A stretch of DNA of 64,000 bases from NCBI GenBank assembly GCA_036563485.1, contig DATCMI010000001.1, forward strand, positions 1,737,501 to 1,801,500. Direction: 5' to 3'. Of the stretch, positions 51,909 through 59,746 are shown one piece after another. Under the pieces are notes generated by a model. It saw only the letters and a program-made list of their open reading frames with translations. It made no database searches and was not told the DNA's origin. The position numbers were made by a program, and so were the translations under genes. The stretch comes from Sphingomicrobium sp. (GTDB lineage: Bacteria > Pseudomonadota > Alphaproteobacteria > Sphingomonadales > Sphingomonadaceae). Position 1 is the first letter of the stretch, and each line of letters begins with the position of its first letter.

Positions 51909-52742
51909 TCAATTCTTCGTGACCGTGACCTTGAGGAAGGTCGCGTCGACGGCGGTGTTCGCGCCGCCTTTGTTCTGGGCCTCGAACAGGTCGGAAAGCT
52001 CGCGCTGCAGGTCGGCCTCGCGGCCGTCTTTGGCTGCCGCCTCGAAGGCGTTCATCGTCGGGCCGTACCAGTGCCGGAAGATGGCGAGCAGGCCGGCCGG
52101 CGGGCCGTCCATGCGGAAGGTCCAGGTCGCCCGTTCGAAGGCGATGTCGCCGCGCGCGATGCCAGCGGCGGTGAAGCGCTGGCGCACCTGGTCCTCATCG
52201 CCCCAGGTCATCGGGCTGATAAAGCCTTGCGGCGGCGGCGGCGTGTAGGCGCTGCTGATCTTCAGGATCTGCGCGACGAGGGTCGGATCGCCGGGGATCC
52301 AATTGCCCATGACGATGCGGCCGCCGCGGCGGGTGACGCGCACCATCTCGCTGGCGACGTCGTTCGGGCGCCGCGCGAACATGGCGCCGAATAGGCTGAC
52401 CACCAGGTCGAAGCTTTCGTCGTCGAGGCCATCGAGGTTGCTGGCGTCGCCCTGCTGGAAGCGAAGGTTCGACAGGCCGGCGGCAGTGGCGCGGGCATTG
52501 CCGGCCGCGACCAGGTTGGACGCGATGTCGACGCCGAGGACGTCGGCGCCGAGTTGCGCTTCGGGGAGCGCGGTGGTGCCGTCGCCGCAGCCGAGGTCGA
52601 GGACCTTCATGCCGGGCCGGATGCCGAGCGTGGCGACGAATTCCTCGCCGCTTTGGCGCATGGTGTCCGCGATGCGGGTGAAGTCGCCCTTTTCCCAAAG
52701 GGCGCGGTTCGGATTGACGGCGGCGTTGCCGGGTTCGATCAT
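51909..52742 (-). CDS. Class I SAM-dependent methyltransferase
   Basis: A 277-residue protein with the SAM-binding motif I VLDLGCGDGTTALPEAQLGADVLGVDIA, followed by QQGDASNL (motif II) and MVRVTRRGGRIVMGNW (motif III). It is of the UbiE/arsenite-methyltransferase-like class; the substrate is unknown. The starting residues MIEPGNAAVNPNRALWEKGDF are conserved in related proteins. It lies downstream of the OsmC gene on the same strand (55-base gap). Confidence 0.85.
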   Translation of the reverse strand: MIEPGNAAVNPNRALWEKGDFTRIADTMRQSGEEFVATLGIRPGMKVLDLGCGDGTTALPEAQLGADVLGVDIASNLVAAGNARATAAGLSNLRFQQGDASNLDGLDDESFDLVVSLFGAMFARRPNDVASEMVRVTRRGGRIVMGNWIPGDPTLVAQILKISSAYTPPPPQGFISPMTWGDEDQVRQRFTAAGIARGDIAFERATWTFRMDGPPAGLLAIFRHWYGPTMNAFEAAAKDGREADLQRELSDLFEAQNKGGANTAVDATFLKVTVTKN

Positions 52743-52797
52743 TCTATTCTCCGTTGGCCGGGGGACGCGGCGGTTCCCCGCCTGCGCCCCCGATTGC

Positions 52798-53358
52798 TCA
52801 GCCGACCCGGATTGCGCCGTTGACGCGGATCGGGCGGTTCAGGTTGAAGTAGTTGGGCGAGGTCTTCATCACGTTCTGGTGGATTTCCTCGAACTGCTCG
52901 GGGGTGCCGTCGCCCTTGATGCGGACTTCGAACGCGACCTGTTCATAGCCAGGCGGAACGTCGTCGCTGAGCCCGAGGAAGCCGCGCAGGTCGAGCTGGC
53001 CGCGAGTGCGAATTTCGAGGCTGTCGAGCTTGATCCCGCGGGTCGCAGCGCCGGCGACATAGCCGACCGTGATGCAGGCGTTGAACGCCGCCATGAGCAG
53101 CTCTTGCGGGTTGGGAGCGCTGTCGGTGCCGAGCAGTTCGGCGGGCTCGTCGGCGACGATCTTGTGGGCGCGTTCGACCCGCTGGCCGCTGATCGTATAG
53201 CCGTCGACCACGGTCTCGGAGCGGGTCTGGCCGGTCCAGCTGGTGGTGACGTTGAATTCGACGAGCGCCTTCGACGGGTCGGCCTTGACCGCTTCGACGA
53301 CTTCGCCGAGCGCGCCGACGTCGAGGCCGTTGACGCGGTTCTTCACAATATCGAGCAT
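52798..53358 (-). CDS. OsmC family peroxiredoxin-like protein
   Basis: A 186-residue OsmC-fold protein. The family core is visible as NPQELLMAAFNACITVGYVA with the conserved Cys (CITVGY), and EVRIKGDGTPEQFEEIHQNV. OsmC/Ohr proteins reduce organic hydroperoxides with two catalytic Cys, but the first expected Cys position near residue 60 is not evident, so this is a variant of unknown activity. It is divergent from the AraC gene by 344 bases, in which there is one small ORF and no other feature that I recognise. Confidence 0.82.
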   Translation of the reverse strand: MLDIVKNRVNGLDVGALGEVVEAVKADPSKALVEFNVTTSWTGQTRSETVVDGYTISGQRVERAHKIVADEPAELLGTDSAPNPQELLMAAFNACITVGYVAGAATRGIKLDSLEIRTRGQLDLRGFLGLSDDVPPGYEQVAFEVRIKGDGTPEQFEEIHQNVMKTSPNYFNLNRPIRVNGAIRVG

Positions 53359-53401
53359 GTTGGTGCTCCTTGTTGAGTGGGTCTTGCGGGACCTGCGACG
53401 A

Positions 53402-53515
53402 TTAGATGTGCACGATCGCGGGAACGAGGGCAGTCGAGACTGCCGAAAGTCCGCTGACCAGCGCGAAGACGATTGTCAGGAGCCTGCGCGAGCGCAGTTC
53501 ATCCAAGTTCAACAT
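53402..53515 (-). CDS. Very small membrane protein, 37 residues
   Basis: A 37-residue frame, MLNLDELRSRRLLTIVFALV followed by a hydrophobic SGLSAVSTALVPAIVHI end: a short basic N-terminus and one transmembrane helix. AAAGGGAA lies about 8 bases upstream of the ATG. It is on the same strand as the OsmC gene, 43 bases upstream of it. The rest of the 53359-53702 gap holds nothing that I recognise. Confidence 0.4.
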   Translation of the reverse strand: MLNLDELRSRRLLTIVFALVSGLSAVSTALVPAIVHI

Positions 53516-53702
53516 TATCATTCCCTTTCGTTTTTCAGGGCGCGATTCGCCATTCCCGAAAAGATGTTGTTTCGAGTTATTCCGAGAGCCGTCCCGATTT
53601 GGTGAGCGCTACCTAGCCAGGCGTGCGGTTTGCCAAAATGACTGGTTTACCGGATAAGTTGACCGAAACGCCGCGTTGGGGCTGCGGCGCGGGAGTCCGT
53701 CG

Positions 53703-54722
53703 ATGGACGTTCTCAAGGATATTCTCGGTTCGCTGCGCCTGACCGGCGGCGTCGTGATCGATGGGGTGATGCGCGGCGACTTCTGCCTGTTGTCGCAGAT
53801 GACGCCCGAATATTGCGCGCCCTTCTTCCCGGTGCCGGAAACCTTGATCGGCTATCACTACGTGCGCTCGGGCGAGATGATGGTCGAGGTCGAGGGCCTG
53901 CCGCGGGCGACCGTCAAGGCGGGCGAGCTGGTCATGTTTCCGCGCAACGACCCGCACCTGCTCGCCAGACGGCCGGGGCTCGAGCCGATCGACGCCGCCG
54001 AGGTGAGCTGGGTCACAGGCGACGGCATCCATCATGTCGCCTGCGGGAACGGTCCCGAGACGACGGAAGTATGGTGCGGCTTCCTCGGCACGGCGCGGGA
54101 GTGCGCGCATCCGCTGCTCGATGCCTTGCCGCCGATGCTGACGCTGGACGTGGGCGCTGGCCAGGAAGCCTGGCTCGACGCGTCGATGCGCTTCCTCGCC
54201 AAGGAGAAGCCTGCGCCCGAGATGGTCGCCAGGCTTGCCGAACTGTGCGTCGCCGAGGCGATCCGCGACTATGTGGAGAGCCAGCCCCAGGCCGCGACCG
54301 GATGGCTGCGCGGGCTTGCCGATCCGGCGGTCGCCAAGGCGCTCTCGATCATCCACAATCGCTATGCCGAGGATCTGGACATCGAGATGCTGGCGCGGGA
54401 GGCGGGCGTGTCGCGCACGGTGCTGGGCGAGCGGTTCGTGGAGCTGCTCGGGGAGCCGCCGATGCGCTATTGCGCGCACTGGCGGATGCGGGTTGCCGCC
54501 AACATGCTGCGCGAAGGCCGGCAGAACACCGCCAACATCGCTTATTCGGTGGGGTTCAACAGCGAGGCCGCGTTTAATCGCGCCTTCAAGCGCGAATATG
54601 GCGAGCCGCCCGCAACGTGGAAGCGGCGGGTCGAGGCGGAGGAACAGGCCAAGGTCGCCTTCGACGGCGAGACACGAAACTACCTCGAGACCGACCCGGT
54701 CACCGCGGTCGCCGCGGAATAG
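53703..54722 (+). CDS. AraC-family regulator with cupin_6 N-terminal domain
   Basis: A 339-residue regulator. The N-terminal cupin (residues 1-150; LKDILGSLRLTGGVVIDGVM and NDPHLLARRPG) is followed by an AraC-type HTH pair from about residue 225 (DIEMLAREAGVSRTVLGERFVELLGEPPMRYCAHWRMRVAANMLREG and IAYSVGFNSEAAFNRAFKREYGEPPATWKRR). The ATG at 53703 is preferred over a TTG at 53676. It probably regulates the divergent OsmC/methyltransferase genes or itself. Confidence 0.88.
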   Translation: MDVLKDILGSLRLTGGVVIDGVMRGDFCLLSQMTPEYCAPFFPVPETLIGYHYVRSGEMMVEVEGLPRATVKAGELVMFPRNDPHLLARRPGLEPIDAAEVSWVTGDGIHHVACGNGPETTEVWCGFLGTARECAHPLLDALPPMLTLDVGAGQEAWLDASMRFLAKEKPAPEMVARLAELCVAEAIRDYVESQPQAATGWLRGLADPAVAKALSIIHNRYAEDLDIEMLAREAGVSRTVLGERFVELLGEPPMRYCAHWRMRVAANMLREGRQNTANIAYSVGFNSEAAFNRAFKREYGEPPATWKRRVEAEEQAKVAFDGETRNYLETDPVTAVAAE

Positions 54723-54723
54723 G

Positions 54724-55761
54724 CTAGGCGCCGTCCATCGGGCGGCGCTTGCCGACCGCGCGCCAATGCTGCTGCGCCCAGCCGCGGCGGTCGAGCCGGT
54801 CGAGAATCGCGGCGGCCCAGCCGGCGCGGCGCTCGGCGAGACCGGGGAGCGACAGCGGATCGAGGCCGGTCCAAGGCAGGAAGGGTGAGCGGCGGCTGTA
54901 GGCCCACAGCTCGACGCGCAAGGTCGGGCGGTTCGAATCCGCGCGGGCGTGGAAGCCGCAGGTGTCGACCGCGACCAACGTGTTTGCCGGGACCGCGAAG
55001 TGGATCGGCTGCGGCAGGTTCAAGGCGCTAAGTTCCTGCGGATCGACGCGGAAGGAGCCGCGCTGGGTCAGGCGGTCGGCGCCGGCGATGGCGACGCTGC
55101 GGGCCTGTTCCCAGGCAAGGCGCTCCGGCGTCAGCCGGTGGGAGCCGGGGACGTAGGTCAGCGGGCGGTCGTCCTCGCCGACATCGGTCAGGAACAGCCA
55201 GGCCTTCAGCGACGGGTGAAAAGTGTCGGAATGGAGCTGCAGCTGCGGGTCCGGCGGGCCTTCGGCGACGCCGGCGGCGATCGTCTGCACATAATAAAGA
55301 GGCTCGCTGCGGGTGCTGCCGATGTAGGAGAGCAAAGCTTTCCAGTCGCGGCGGGCGAGCAGCGCGCGCAATTCCGGGATGCGCTTCAGCAGCGGCGGCC
55401 CGACGGCGACGCGGCGGGTGACGGTGTCGCCCTGCTGATGGGCGCGGGTGTCGAACTCACTGTTGAGCAGCGCCTCGCGCAGGCGGGCGAACTGATCCGG
55501 GTCGAGGAAGTCGCGGACCATGACGAAGCCGTCGCGGTCGAACTGTTCGCGCCAGTCGCGCGGAACCGCGGCGGCGAGCCGGCGGCGGCGCGCCCAGGCG
55601 AGGCGGTGCGCGAGCTTCACCCGGTTGGCGTGAAGCCCGGCGCGGTTCAGCCGCGGCGAGCCGAGGATCGGGTTGTCGGCGAAGCTCTTGTAGCCGGTCG
55701 CCAGCTCGAGCAGCCATAAAGGCGCCCGCCACCAGCGGGTCGACTGCCGAGCGTCAGCCAA
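54724..55761 (-). CDS. PhyH-type 2-oxoglutarate/Fe(II) dioxygenase
   Basis: A 345-residue protein of the phytanoyl-CoA dioxygenase family. Iron ligands H177 and D179 (HSD) and H271, and the 2-oxoglutarate-binding R282, are present. The N-terminal 60 residues are a basic helical extension. The substrate is unknown. It ends at the AraC gene stop (convergent, 1-base gap). Confidence 0.82.
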   Translation of the reverse strand: MADARQSTRWWRAPLWLLELATGYKSFADNPILGSPRLNRAGLHANRVKLAHRLAWARRRRLAAAVPRDWREQFDRDGFVMVRDFLDPDQFARLREALLNSEFDTRAHQQGDTVTRRVAVGPPLLKRIPELRALLARRDWKALLSYIGSTRSEPLYYVQTIAAGVAEGPPDPQLQLHSDTFHPSLKAWLFLTDVGEDDRPLTYVPGSHRLTPERLAWEQARSVAIAGADRLTQRGSFRVDPQELSALNLPQPIHFAVPANTLVAVDTCGFHARADSNRPTLRVELWAYSRRSPFLPWTGLDPLSLPGLAERRAGWAAAILDRLDRRGWAQQHWRAVGKRRPMDGA

Positions 55762-55770
55762 GCTGGCGGC

Positions 55771-56445
55771 TTAGCGTACCCGCGGTCCGCCGAACGGCAA
55801 AGGCGGCGGCGGGCGGCGATCGCGGCGCGGCAGCTGCGCCTGGTAAGCGACGCCGCAATGCTCGACGCAATAAGGGAAGCCTGGGTTCGCGGCATTGCCG
55901 CAGAAGTGGAAGTCGGGCTCGCCGGGATGGCCGATCGGCCATTTGCAGATGCGGTCGTTGAGGTCGAGCAGGCTGGTCTTGTCGGCGACTTCCGGGCTCG
56001 GCTTCGCCGGCACCAGGCGGCGCGGCGGAGCCGGCGGGATCGGCGCCTGCTGGTCGCCCGGGCCCTGACGAACGAAGCCGCCGGGACCGATCGAGCGGTA
56101 CTGGATCTCGCCGCCGTTGGGGCCGCGCTGCGGGGCGTTGCCCTGCGGCGCTGCCGGGGCGGCTTGCGTGGACGTGGCCGGCGCTGCTGCCGGAGCGGGC
56201 TTGGCGGGCGCTTCGGCCTTTGGCGCGGACTTCGGCGCAGGAGCGGGGGCGGGCGCGGCCTTCTTCGCTTCCTTTTCCTCGCCGGGCTTCACCGGCGACG
56301 GCCGCTGTTCGAGGCCGAGGCGGTGCGCCTTGCCGATGACGGCGTTGCGGCTGACGCCGCCAAGCTCGTCGGCGATCTGGCTGGCGGTGGCGCCATCGGC
56401 CCACATCTTCTTCAGCCGTTCAATCCGCTCGTCCGTCCAAGCCAT
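55771..56445 (-). CDS. gcrA: GcrA cell-cycle regulator
   Basis: A 224-residue alphaproteobacterial regulator. The N-terminal sigma-70-interacting/DNA-binding domain MAWTDERIERLKKMWADGATASQIADELGGVSRNAVIGKAHRLGL is nearly invariant in the family, followed by a long Pro/Ala/Lys linker and the C-terminal Cys-rich block CKWPIGHPGEPDFHFC and PYCVEHC. GcrA activates promoters that carry CcrM-methylated GANTC sites and works in the CtrA cell-cycle network. It is divergent from the ABC permease gene. Confidence 0.95.
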   Translation of the reverse strand: MAWTDERIERLKKMWADGATASQIADELGGVSRNAVIGKAHRLGLEQRPSPVKPGEEKEAKKAAPAPAPAPKSAPKAEAPAKPAPAAAPATSTQAAPAAPQGNAPQRGPNGGEIQYRSIGPGGFVRQGPGDQQAPIPPAPPRRLVPAKPSPEVADKTSLLDLNDRICKWPIGHPGEPDFHFCGNAANPGFPYCVEHCGVAYQAQLPRRDRRPPPPLPFGGPRVR

Positions 56446-56505
56446 TCTTTTCTATCCTGCTCCAAACTTGCCCGGCTGGCTGCCAGCCGATAGGCGCCTT
56501 TGCCG

Positions 56506-57348
56506 ATGGATTCCCCTTCCGCCAAGGACCAAGCGACCGACTGGGTGCGCTTTGCGCCCGGTCAACCGGTGCTGAGGGGCGTCAATTGGGGAGGCCTCAA
56601 GACCCTTTATATCAAGGAGGTGCGTCGGTTCTTCAAGGTGCAGATGCAGACGGTGTGGGCGCCGGCGATCACGACCTTGCTGTACCTGGCGATTTTCACC
56701 GTTGCGCTGGGCCGCGGCGGCAAGACCGTGATGGGGGTGCCGTTCGCCGATTTCATCGCGCCGGGGCTGATCGTCATGGCGATGATCCAGAACGCGTTCG
56801 CTAATGCCAGCTTCTCGCTGCTGGTCGGCAAGATCCAGGGCAATATCGTCGATTATCTGATGCCGCCGCTGTCCACCGGCGAGCTGATCGCGGCGCTGAT
56901 CGGCGCGGCGGTGACGCGCGCCTTCCTGGTCGGTGTCGCGGTCTGGCTGGTGATGCTGTTGTGGCCGGGTGTGTCGGTCGAGGTGCGGCACCCGCTGCTG
57001 GCCTTCTGGTTCGGCCTGATGGGCGCGCTGCTGCTCAGCTTCCTCGGCTTGCTGACGTCCGTGTGGGCGGAGAAGTTCGACCATGCTGCCGCTGTCACCA
57101 ACTTCGTGGTGACGCCGTTGTCGCTGCTGTCCGGTACCTTTTACTCGATCCACTCGCTGGCGCCCGCCTTCCAGACGGTCAGCCACGCCAACCCGTTCTT
57201 CTATGTGATCTCCGGCTTCCGCGCCGGTTTCCTCAAGGTCAGCGATTCACCGTTGCTGGTCGGCTCGGTCGGCTTGCTGGTCCTGAACCTGGCGCTGTGG
57301 GCGCTCTGCTACGTGCTGCTGAAGCGCGGCTGGAAGATCAAGGCATAA
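56506..57348 (+). CDS. ABC-2 type transporter permease
   Basis: A 280-residue membrane protein with about six helices of the ABC-2 permease type. LNWGG-like cytoplasmic start, then TLYIKEVRRFFKVQMQTVWAPAITTLLYLAIFTVAL and C-terminal FYSIHSLAPAFQTVSHANPFFYVISGFRAGF. This is the ABC-2 (YadH-like) group of exporter permeases. The matching ATPase gene is not in this window. ATG at 56506 is preferred over TTG at 56500. Followed by chaA with a 1-base gap. Confidence 0.85.
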   Translation: MDSPSAKDQATDWVRFAPGQPVLRGVNWGGLKTLYIKEVRRFFKVQMQTVWAPAITTLLYLAIFTVALGRGGKTVMGVPFADFIAPGLIVMAMIQNAFANASFSLLVGKIQGNIVDYLMPPLSTGELIAALIGAAVTRAFLVGVAVWLVMLLWPGVSVEVRHPLLAFWFGLMGALLLSFLGLLTSVWAEKFDHAAAVTNFVVTPLSLLSGTFYSIHSLAPAFQTVSHANPFFYVISGFRAGFLKVSDSPLLVGSVGLLVLNLALWALCYVLLKRGWKIKA

Positions 57349-57349
57349 G

Positions 57350-58423
57350 GTGAAGTCGCCGACCCAGCTCGCGAGCTTCGTGCTTCCGTTCGCAGGCTGG
57401 CTGCTGCTCGCGCTCGGGTTCGCCGGCATGGCGTCGCCCCTGATCACCGGCATCGTCCTCATCGGCGTCGTGATGGCCGCGGTGCATCATGCCGAGGTCG
57501 TCGCGCACCGGGTCGGCGAACCGTTCGGCACGTTGATCCTGGCAATTGCCGTGACGGTGATCGAATCCGGGCTGATCGTCTCATTGATGCTCGCCAACCG
57601 CGAGGCGGCGACGACCCTTGCCCGGGATACAGTGTTCGCGGCGGTGATGATCATCCTCAACCTTTTGCTCGGCCTGTGCCTGGTGGCGGCCGCCAAGCAC
57701 CAGCGCGAGGCGCGGTTCACCCGCACCGGCGCGACCGCGGCGCTCAGCACGCTCGCGACGTTGGCGGTGCTGACGTTGATCCTTCCCAACCATACGACGA
57801 CCATCCGCGGACCCATCTATACGCCCGCGCAGCTGACCTTCATCGCCGGCTTCCTGCTGCTGCTCTATCTGACGTTCGTGTTCGTGCAGACGGTGGGCAA
57901 CCGGGACTATTTCCTGCCCAAGGGCGACCTCAAGACCGCGCCGAAAGCCCATGCGGAGCCGCCGTCCGACCGCGCGGCATGGCTGTCGTTCACCATCCTC
58001 CTCATCAGCCTCGCGGCGGTCGTGCTGATGGCCAAGTCGCTGTCGAAGCCGCTCGAGGATGCGCTGGCCGCGGCCGGTGCGCCGCGGGCGCTGGTCGGCA
58101 TCGCGATCGCCGGAATCGTGCTCCTGCCCGAAGGGGTGGCGGCGGTGCGGGCCGCGCACGCCAACCGGCTCCAGACGAGCCTCAACCTGGCGCTGGGTTC
58201 CGCGCTGGCGACGATCGGGCTGACCATCCCCGTCGTGACCGTGACGTCATTCCTGCTCGGCCTGCCGCTGGTGCTGGGGCTCGACGGCAAGAGCACGGTC
58301 CTGCTTGCGCTGACATTGTTCATCTCCGGGCTGTCGCTGGCGCGGGGGCGGACCACCGTGCTCCATGGCGCCGTCCATTTGGCGATCTTCGGCGCTTACG
58401 TGCTGACCACCGTGCTGCCCTAA
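57350..58423 (+). CDS. chaA: Calcium/proton antiporter (ChaA family)
   Basis: A 357-residue protein with about ten hydrophobic helices of the CaCA superfamily. Two inverted alpha repeats contain VTVIESGLIVSLMLA (repeat 1) and GIVLLPEGVAAVRAAHANRLQTSLNLALGSALATIGLTIPVV (repeat 2), with the acidic Glu of each repeat. It expels Ca2+ or Na+ in exchange for protons. Start is GTG; the gene follows the permease by one base. The 200 bases after it (58424-58623) contain only the promoter-like element described separately. Confidence 0.88.
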   Translation: MKSPTQLASFVLPFAGWLLLALGFAGMASPLITGIVLIGVVMAAVHHAEVVAHRVGEPFGTLILAIAVTVIESGLIVSLMLANREAATTLARDTVFAAVMIILNLLLGLCLVAAAKHQREARFTRTGATAALSTLATLAVLTLILPNHTTTIRGPIYTPAQLTFIAGFLLLLYLTFVFVQTVGNRDYFLPKGDLKTAPKAHAEPPSDRAAWLSFTILLISLAAVVLMAKSLSKPLEDALAAAGAPRALVGIAIAGIVLLPEGVAAVRAAHANRLQTSLNLALGSALATIGLTIPVVTVTSFLLGLPLVLGLDGKSTVLLALTLFISGLSLARGRTTVLHGAVHLAIFGAYVLTTVLP

Positions 58424-58534
58424 AGGCAGGATCGCCATTGCTTGTCAGCGGGGTTCAGTCCCACCGCCGACGCTTCAATCCTATCAAGAGAGCATCCGTC
58501 GTCGGGCAAGAGCGTTCCGCGGCGTTAACGATCG

Positions 58535-58561
58535 TGAACGGCTCATAACGGGCGCGTTCAG
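58535..58561 (+). promoter_or_regulatory. Shared promoter-like element, copy 1
   Basis: TGAAC-N4-CATAA-N6-CGTTCAG. The same fixed positions and spacing occur 583 bases later in front of the paralogous gene. GAAC and GTTC are inverted around it. It ends 62 bases before the ATG at 58624. Its role is probably a promoter or operator. Confidence 0.6.
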
Positions 58562-58623
58562 ACCTGCATCAAGCGAATCGGCGCACAAGCAACGCATCAA
58601 CCGCTCAATCACGGAGAGCCGTC

Positions 58624-59058
58624 ATGCGTAAGGTCATTCTTTCTCTTGCTGCCGCAGGTGCGGCTCTCGTCGTCGCCAGCCCGGCGTCGGCGCAATATTT
58701 CCCGCAGCCGCAGGGCTACGCCTACGGCTACCAGAACAATTATGGGCAGGTGCGTGCGCTCCAGGCCCGCGTCGACAATCTGCAGCGGCAGATCGAGCGG
58801 CTCGATCGCCGCGAAGTGATCCGCGAGCGCGAAGCACGCCGGCTCCGCGACCAGGCGCGCAGCATCGAGCGGCGCCTGTGGTCGGCGCGCAACGGCGGGC
58901 TGAGCCCGTGGGAAGCCAACGACGTCCAGATGCGCCTCGTGCGGCTGGAGCAGAACGTTCGCGTCGCTTCCATGGCGCGAGGCGGTGGTTACTACCGTGA
59001 CCGCGACGATCGCGACGGCCGCCGCCACGGACGCGACCGCGACCGCGACGACGACTAA
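58624..59058 (+). CDS. Small exported coiled-coil protein, paralogue 1
   Basis: A 144-residue protein: signal peptide MRKVILSLAAAGAALVVASPASAQ, a Gln/Tyr/Pro-rich stretch, a charged coiled coil (ALQARVDNLQRQIERLDRREVIREREARRLRDQ), and an Arg/Asp-rich end with RDRDDRDGRR. Its signal and coiled-coil layout match the next gene. A terminator follows. Function is unknown. Confidence 0.8.
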   Translation: MRKVILSLAAAGAALVVASPASAQYFPQPQGYAYGYQNNYGQVRALQARVDNLQRQIERLDRREVIREREARRLRDQARSIERRLWSARNGGLSPWEANDVQMRLVRLEQNVRVASMARGGGYYRDRDDRDGRRHGRDRDRDDD

Positions 59059-59065
59059 GTCAAAG

Positions 59066-59097
59066 AAAGGGCGCTGGAAGTATCCGGCGCCCTTTTT
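59066..59097 (+). terminator. Intrinsic terminator of paralogue 1
   Basis: AAAGGGCGC and GCGCCCTTT arms with a 12-base loop, followed by a T-run. Confidence 0.85.
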
Positions 59098-59117
59098 CGG
59101 TTCCACCACCAATTGAA

Positions 59118-59144
59118 TGAACCGGACATAAAATCATCGTTCAG
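59118..59144 (+). promoter_or_regulatory. Shared promoter-like element, copy 2
   Basis: TGAAC-N4-CATAA-N6-CGTTCAG, identical in fixed positions to copy 1 while the spacer bases differ. It ends 54 bases before the ATG at 59199. The conserved blocks against variable spacers suggest selection on the pattern. Confidence 0.6.
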
Positions 59145-59198
59145 CACCGCCACACACCGGACGTGCGAAAAGCGATGCAACACAAGAGGAGACGCAAC

Positions 59199-59624
59199 AT
59201 GCGTAAGTTTTTGATCCCGATCGCCGCCGCTGCTTCGACCCTTGCGGTCGCCAGCCCGGCAGCCGCGCAGTGGGCGCCGGCCCCAGTTGCGGTGCAGTGG
59301 GCGCCGCCGGTCTATCAGTACCAGCCGTACAGCTACGGCACGGGCTTCCGTTACCAGAGCTTCGCCAATTCGATGCAGGCGCGGGTGCAGCGCATCCGCA
59401 ACGACATCCGGGTGATGGATGCGCGTAACATCCTCAGCCGCAGCGAAGCGCGGTCGCTCGACCGCCAGGCGCGCAACGTCCAGAACAACATCTACCGTGC
59501 GTCGCGCTACGGCCTGCAGGTGCAGGAAGCGCGTGCGATCGAGCGGCAGATCCGCAACCTGGAATATCGGGTCCAGCGCGAAGCCCGCGACTGGAACAAC
59601 CGTCCGGGTCGCCGTTACCGCTAA
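59199..59624 (+). CDS. Small exported coiled-coil protein, paralogue 2
   Basis: A 141-residue protein with signal peptide MRKFLIPIAAAASTLAVASPAAAQ, a Pro/Tyr/Gln-rich section, then a helical coiled-coil region (SMQARVQRIRNDIRVMDARNILSRSEARSLDRQARNVQNNIYR). Related to the neighbour at 58624 in signal, layout and helical pattern. Its ATG is chosen because AAGAGGAG lies about 8 bases before it; an upstream in-frame ATG at 59163 is less likely. Strong terminator follows. Confidence 0.82.
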   Translation: MRKFLIPIAAAASTLAVASPAAAQWAPAPVAVQWAPPVYQYQPYSYGTGFRYQSFANSMQARVQRIRNDIRVMDARNILSRSEARSLDRQARNVQNNIYRASRYGLQVQEARAIERQIRNLEYRVQREARDWNNRPGRRYR

Positions 59625-59652
59625 GGCCTAGCCCGAGCGGGGCTTCGATGAG

Positions 59653-59693
59653 AAGGCGCGGGGAGCATCACGCTTCCCGCGCCTTTTTCTTTT
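59653..59693 (+). terminator. Intrinsic terminator of paralogue 2
   Basis: AAGGCGCGGGGAGC pairs with GCTTCCCGCGCCTT (14 bp, one G-T) around ATCAC, followed by T-rich sequence. Confidence 0.92.
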
Positions 59694-59746
59694 GCGGGCG
59701 CCCTCGCTATAGGCTCCGCAACCAAGCCAAAAGGAGCCGAATACCC

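Noticed and set aside
56506-57348. Complete ABC export operon
   Set aside because: Only the permease is present; no ATPase or accessory gene is adjacent.
58440-58500. GGTTCAGTCC-like sequence suggestive of a tRNA T-loop
   Set aside because: No matching D-arm, anticodon stem or acceptor pairing; not a tRNA.
58535-58561. EcfG (GGAAC-N16/17-CGTT) stress promoter
   Set aside because: The first base differs and spacing is 15 bases; it is described instead as a shared element of unknown class.
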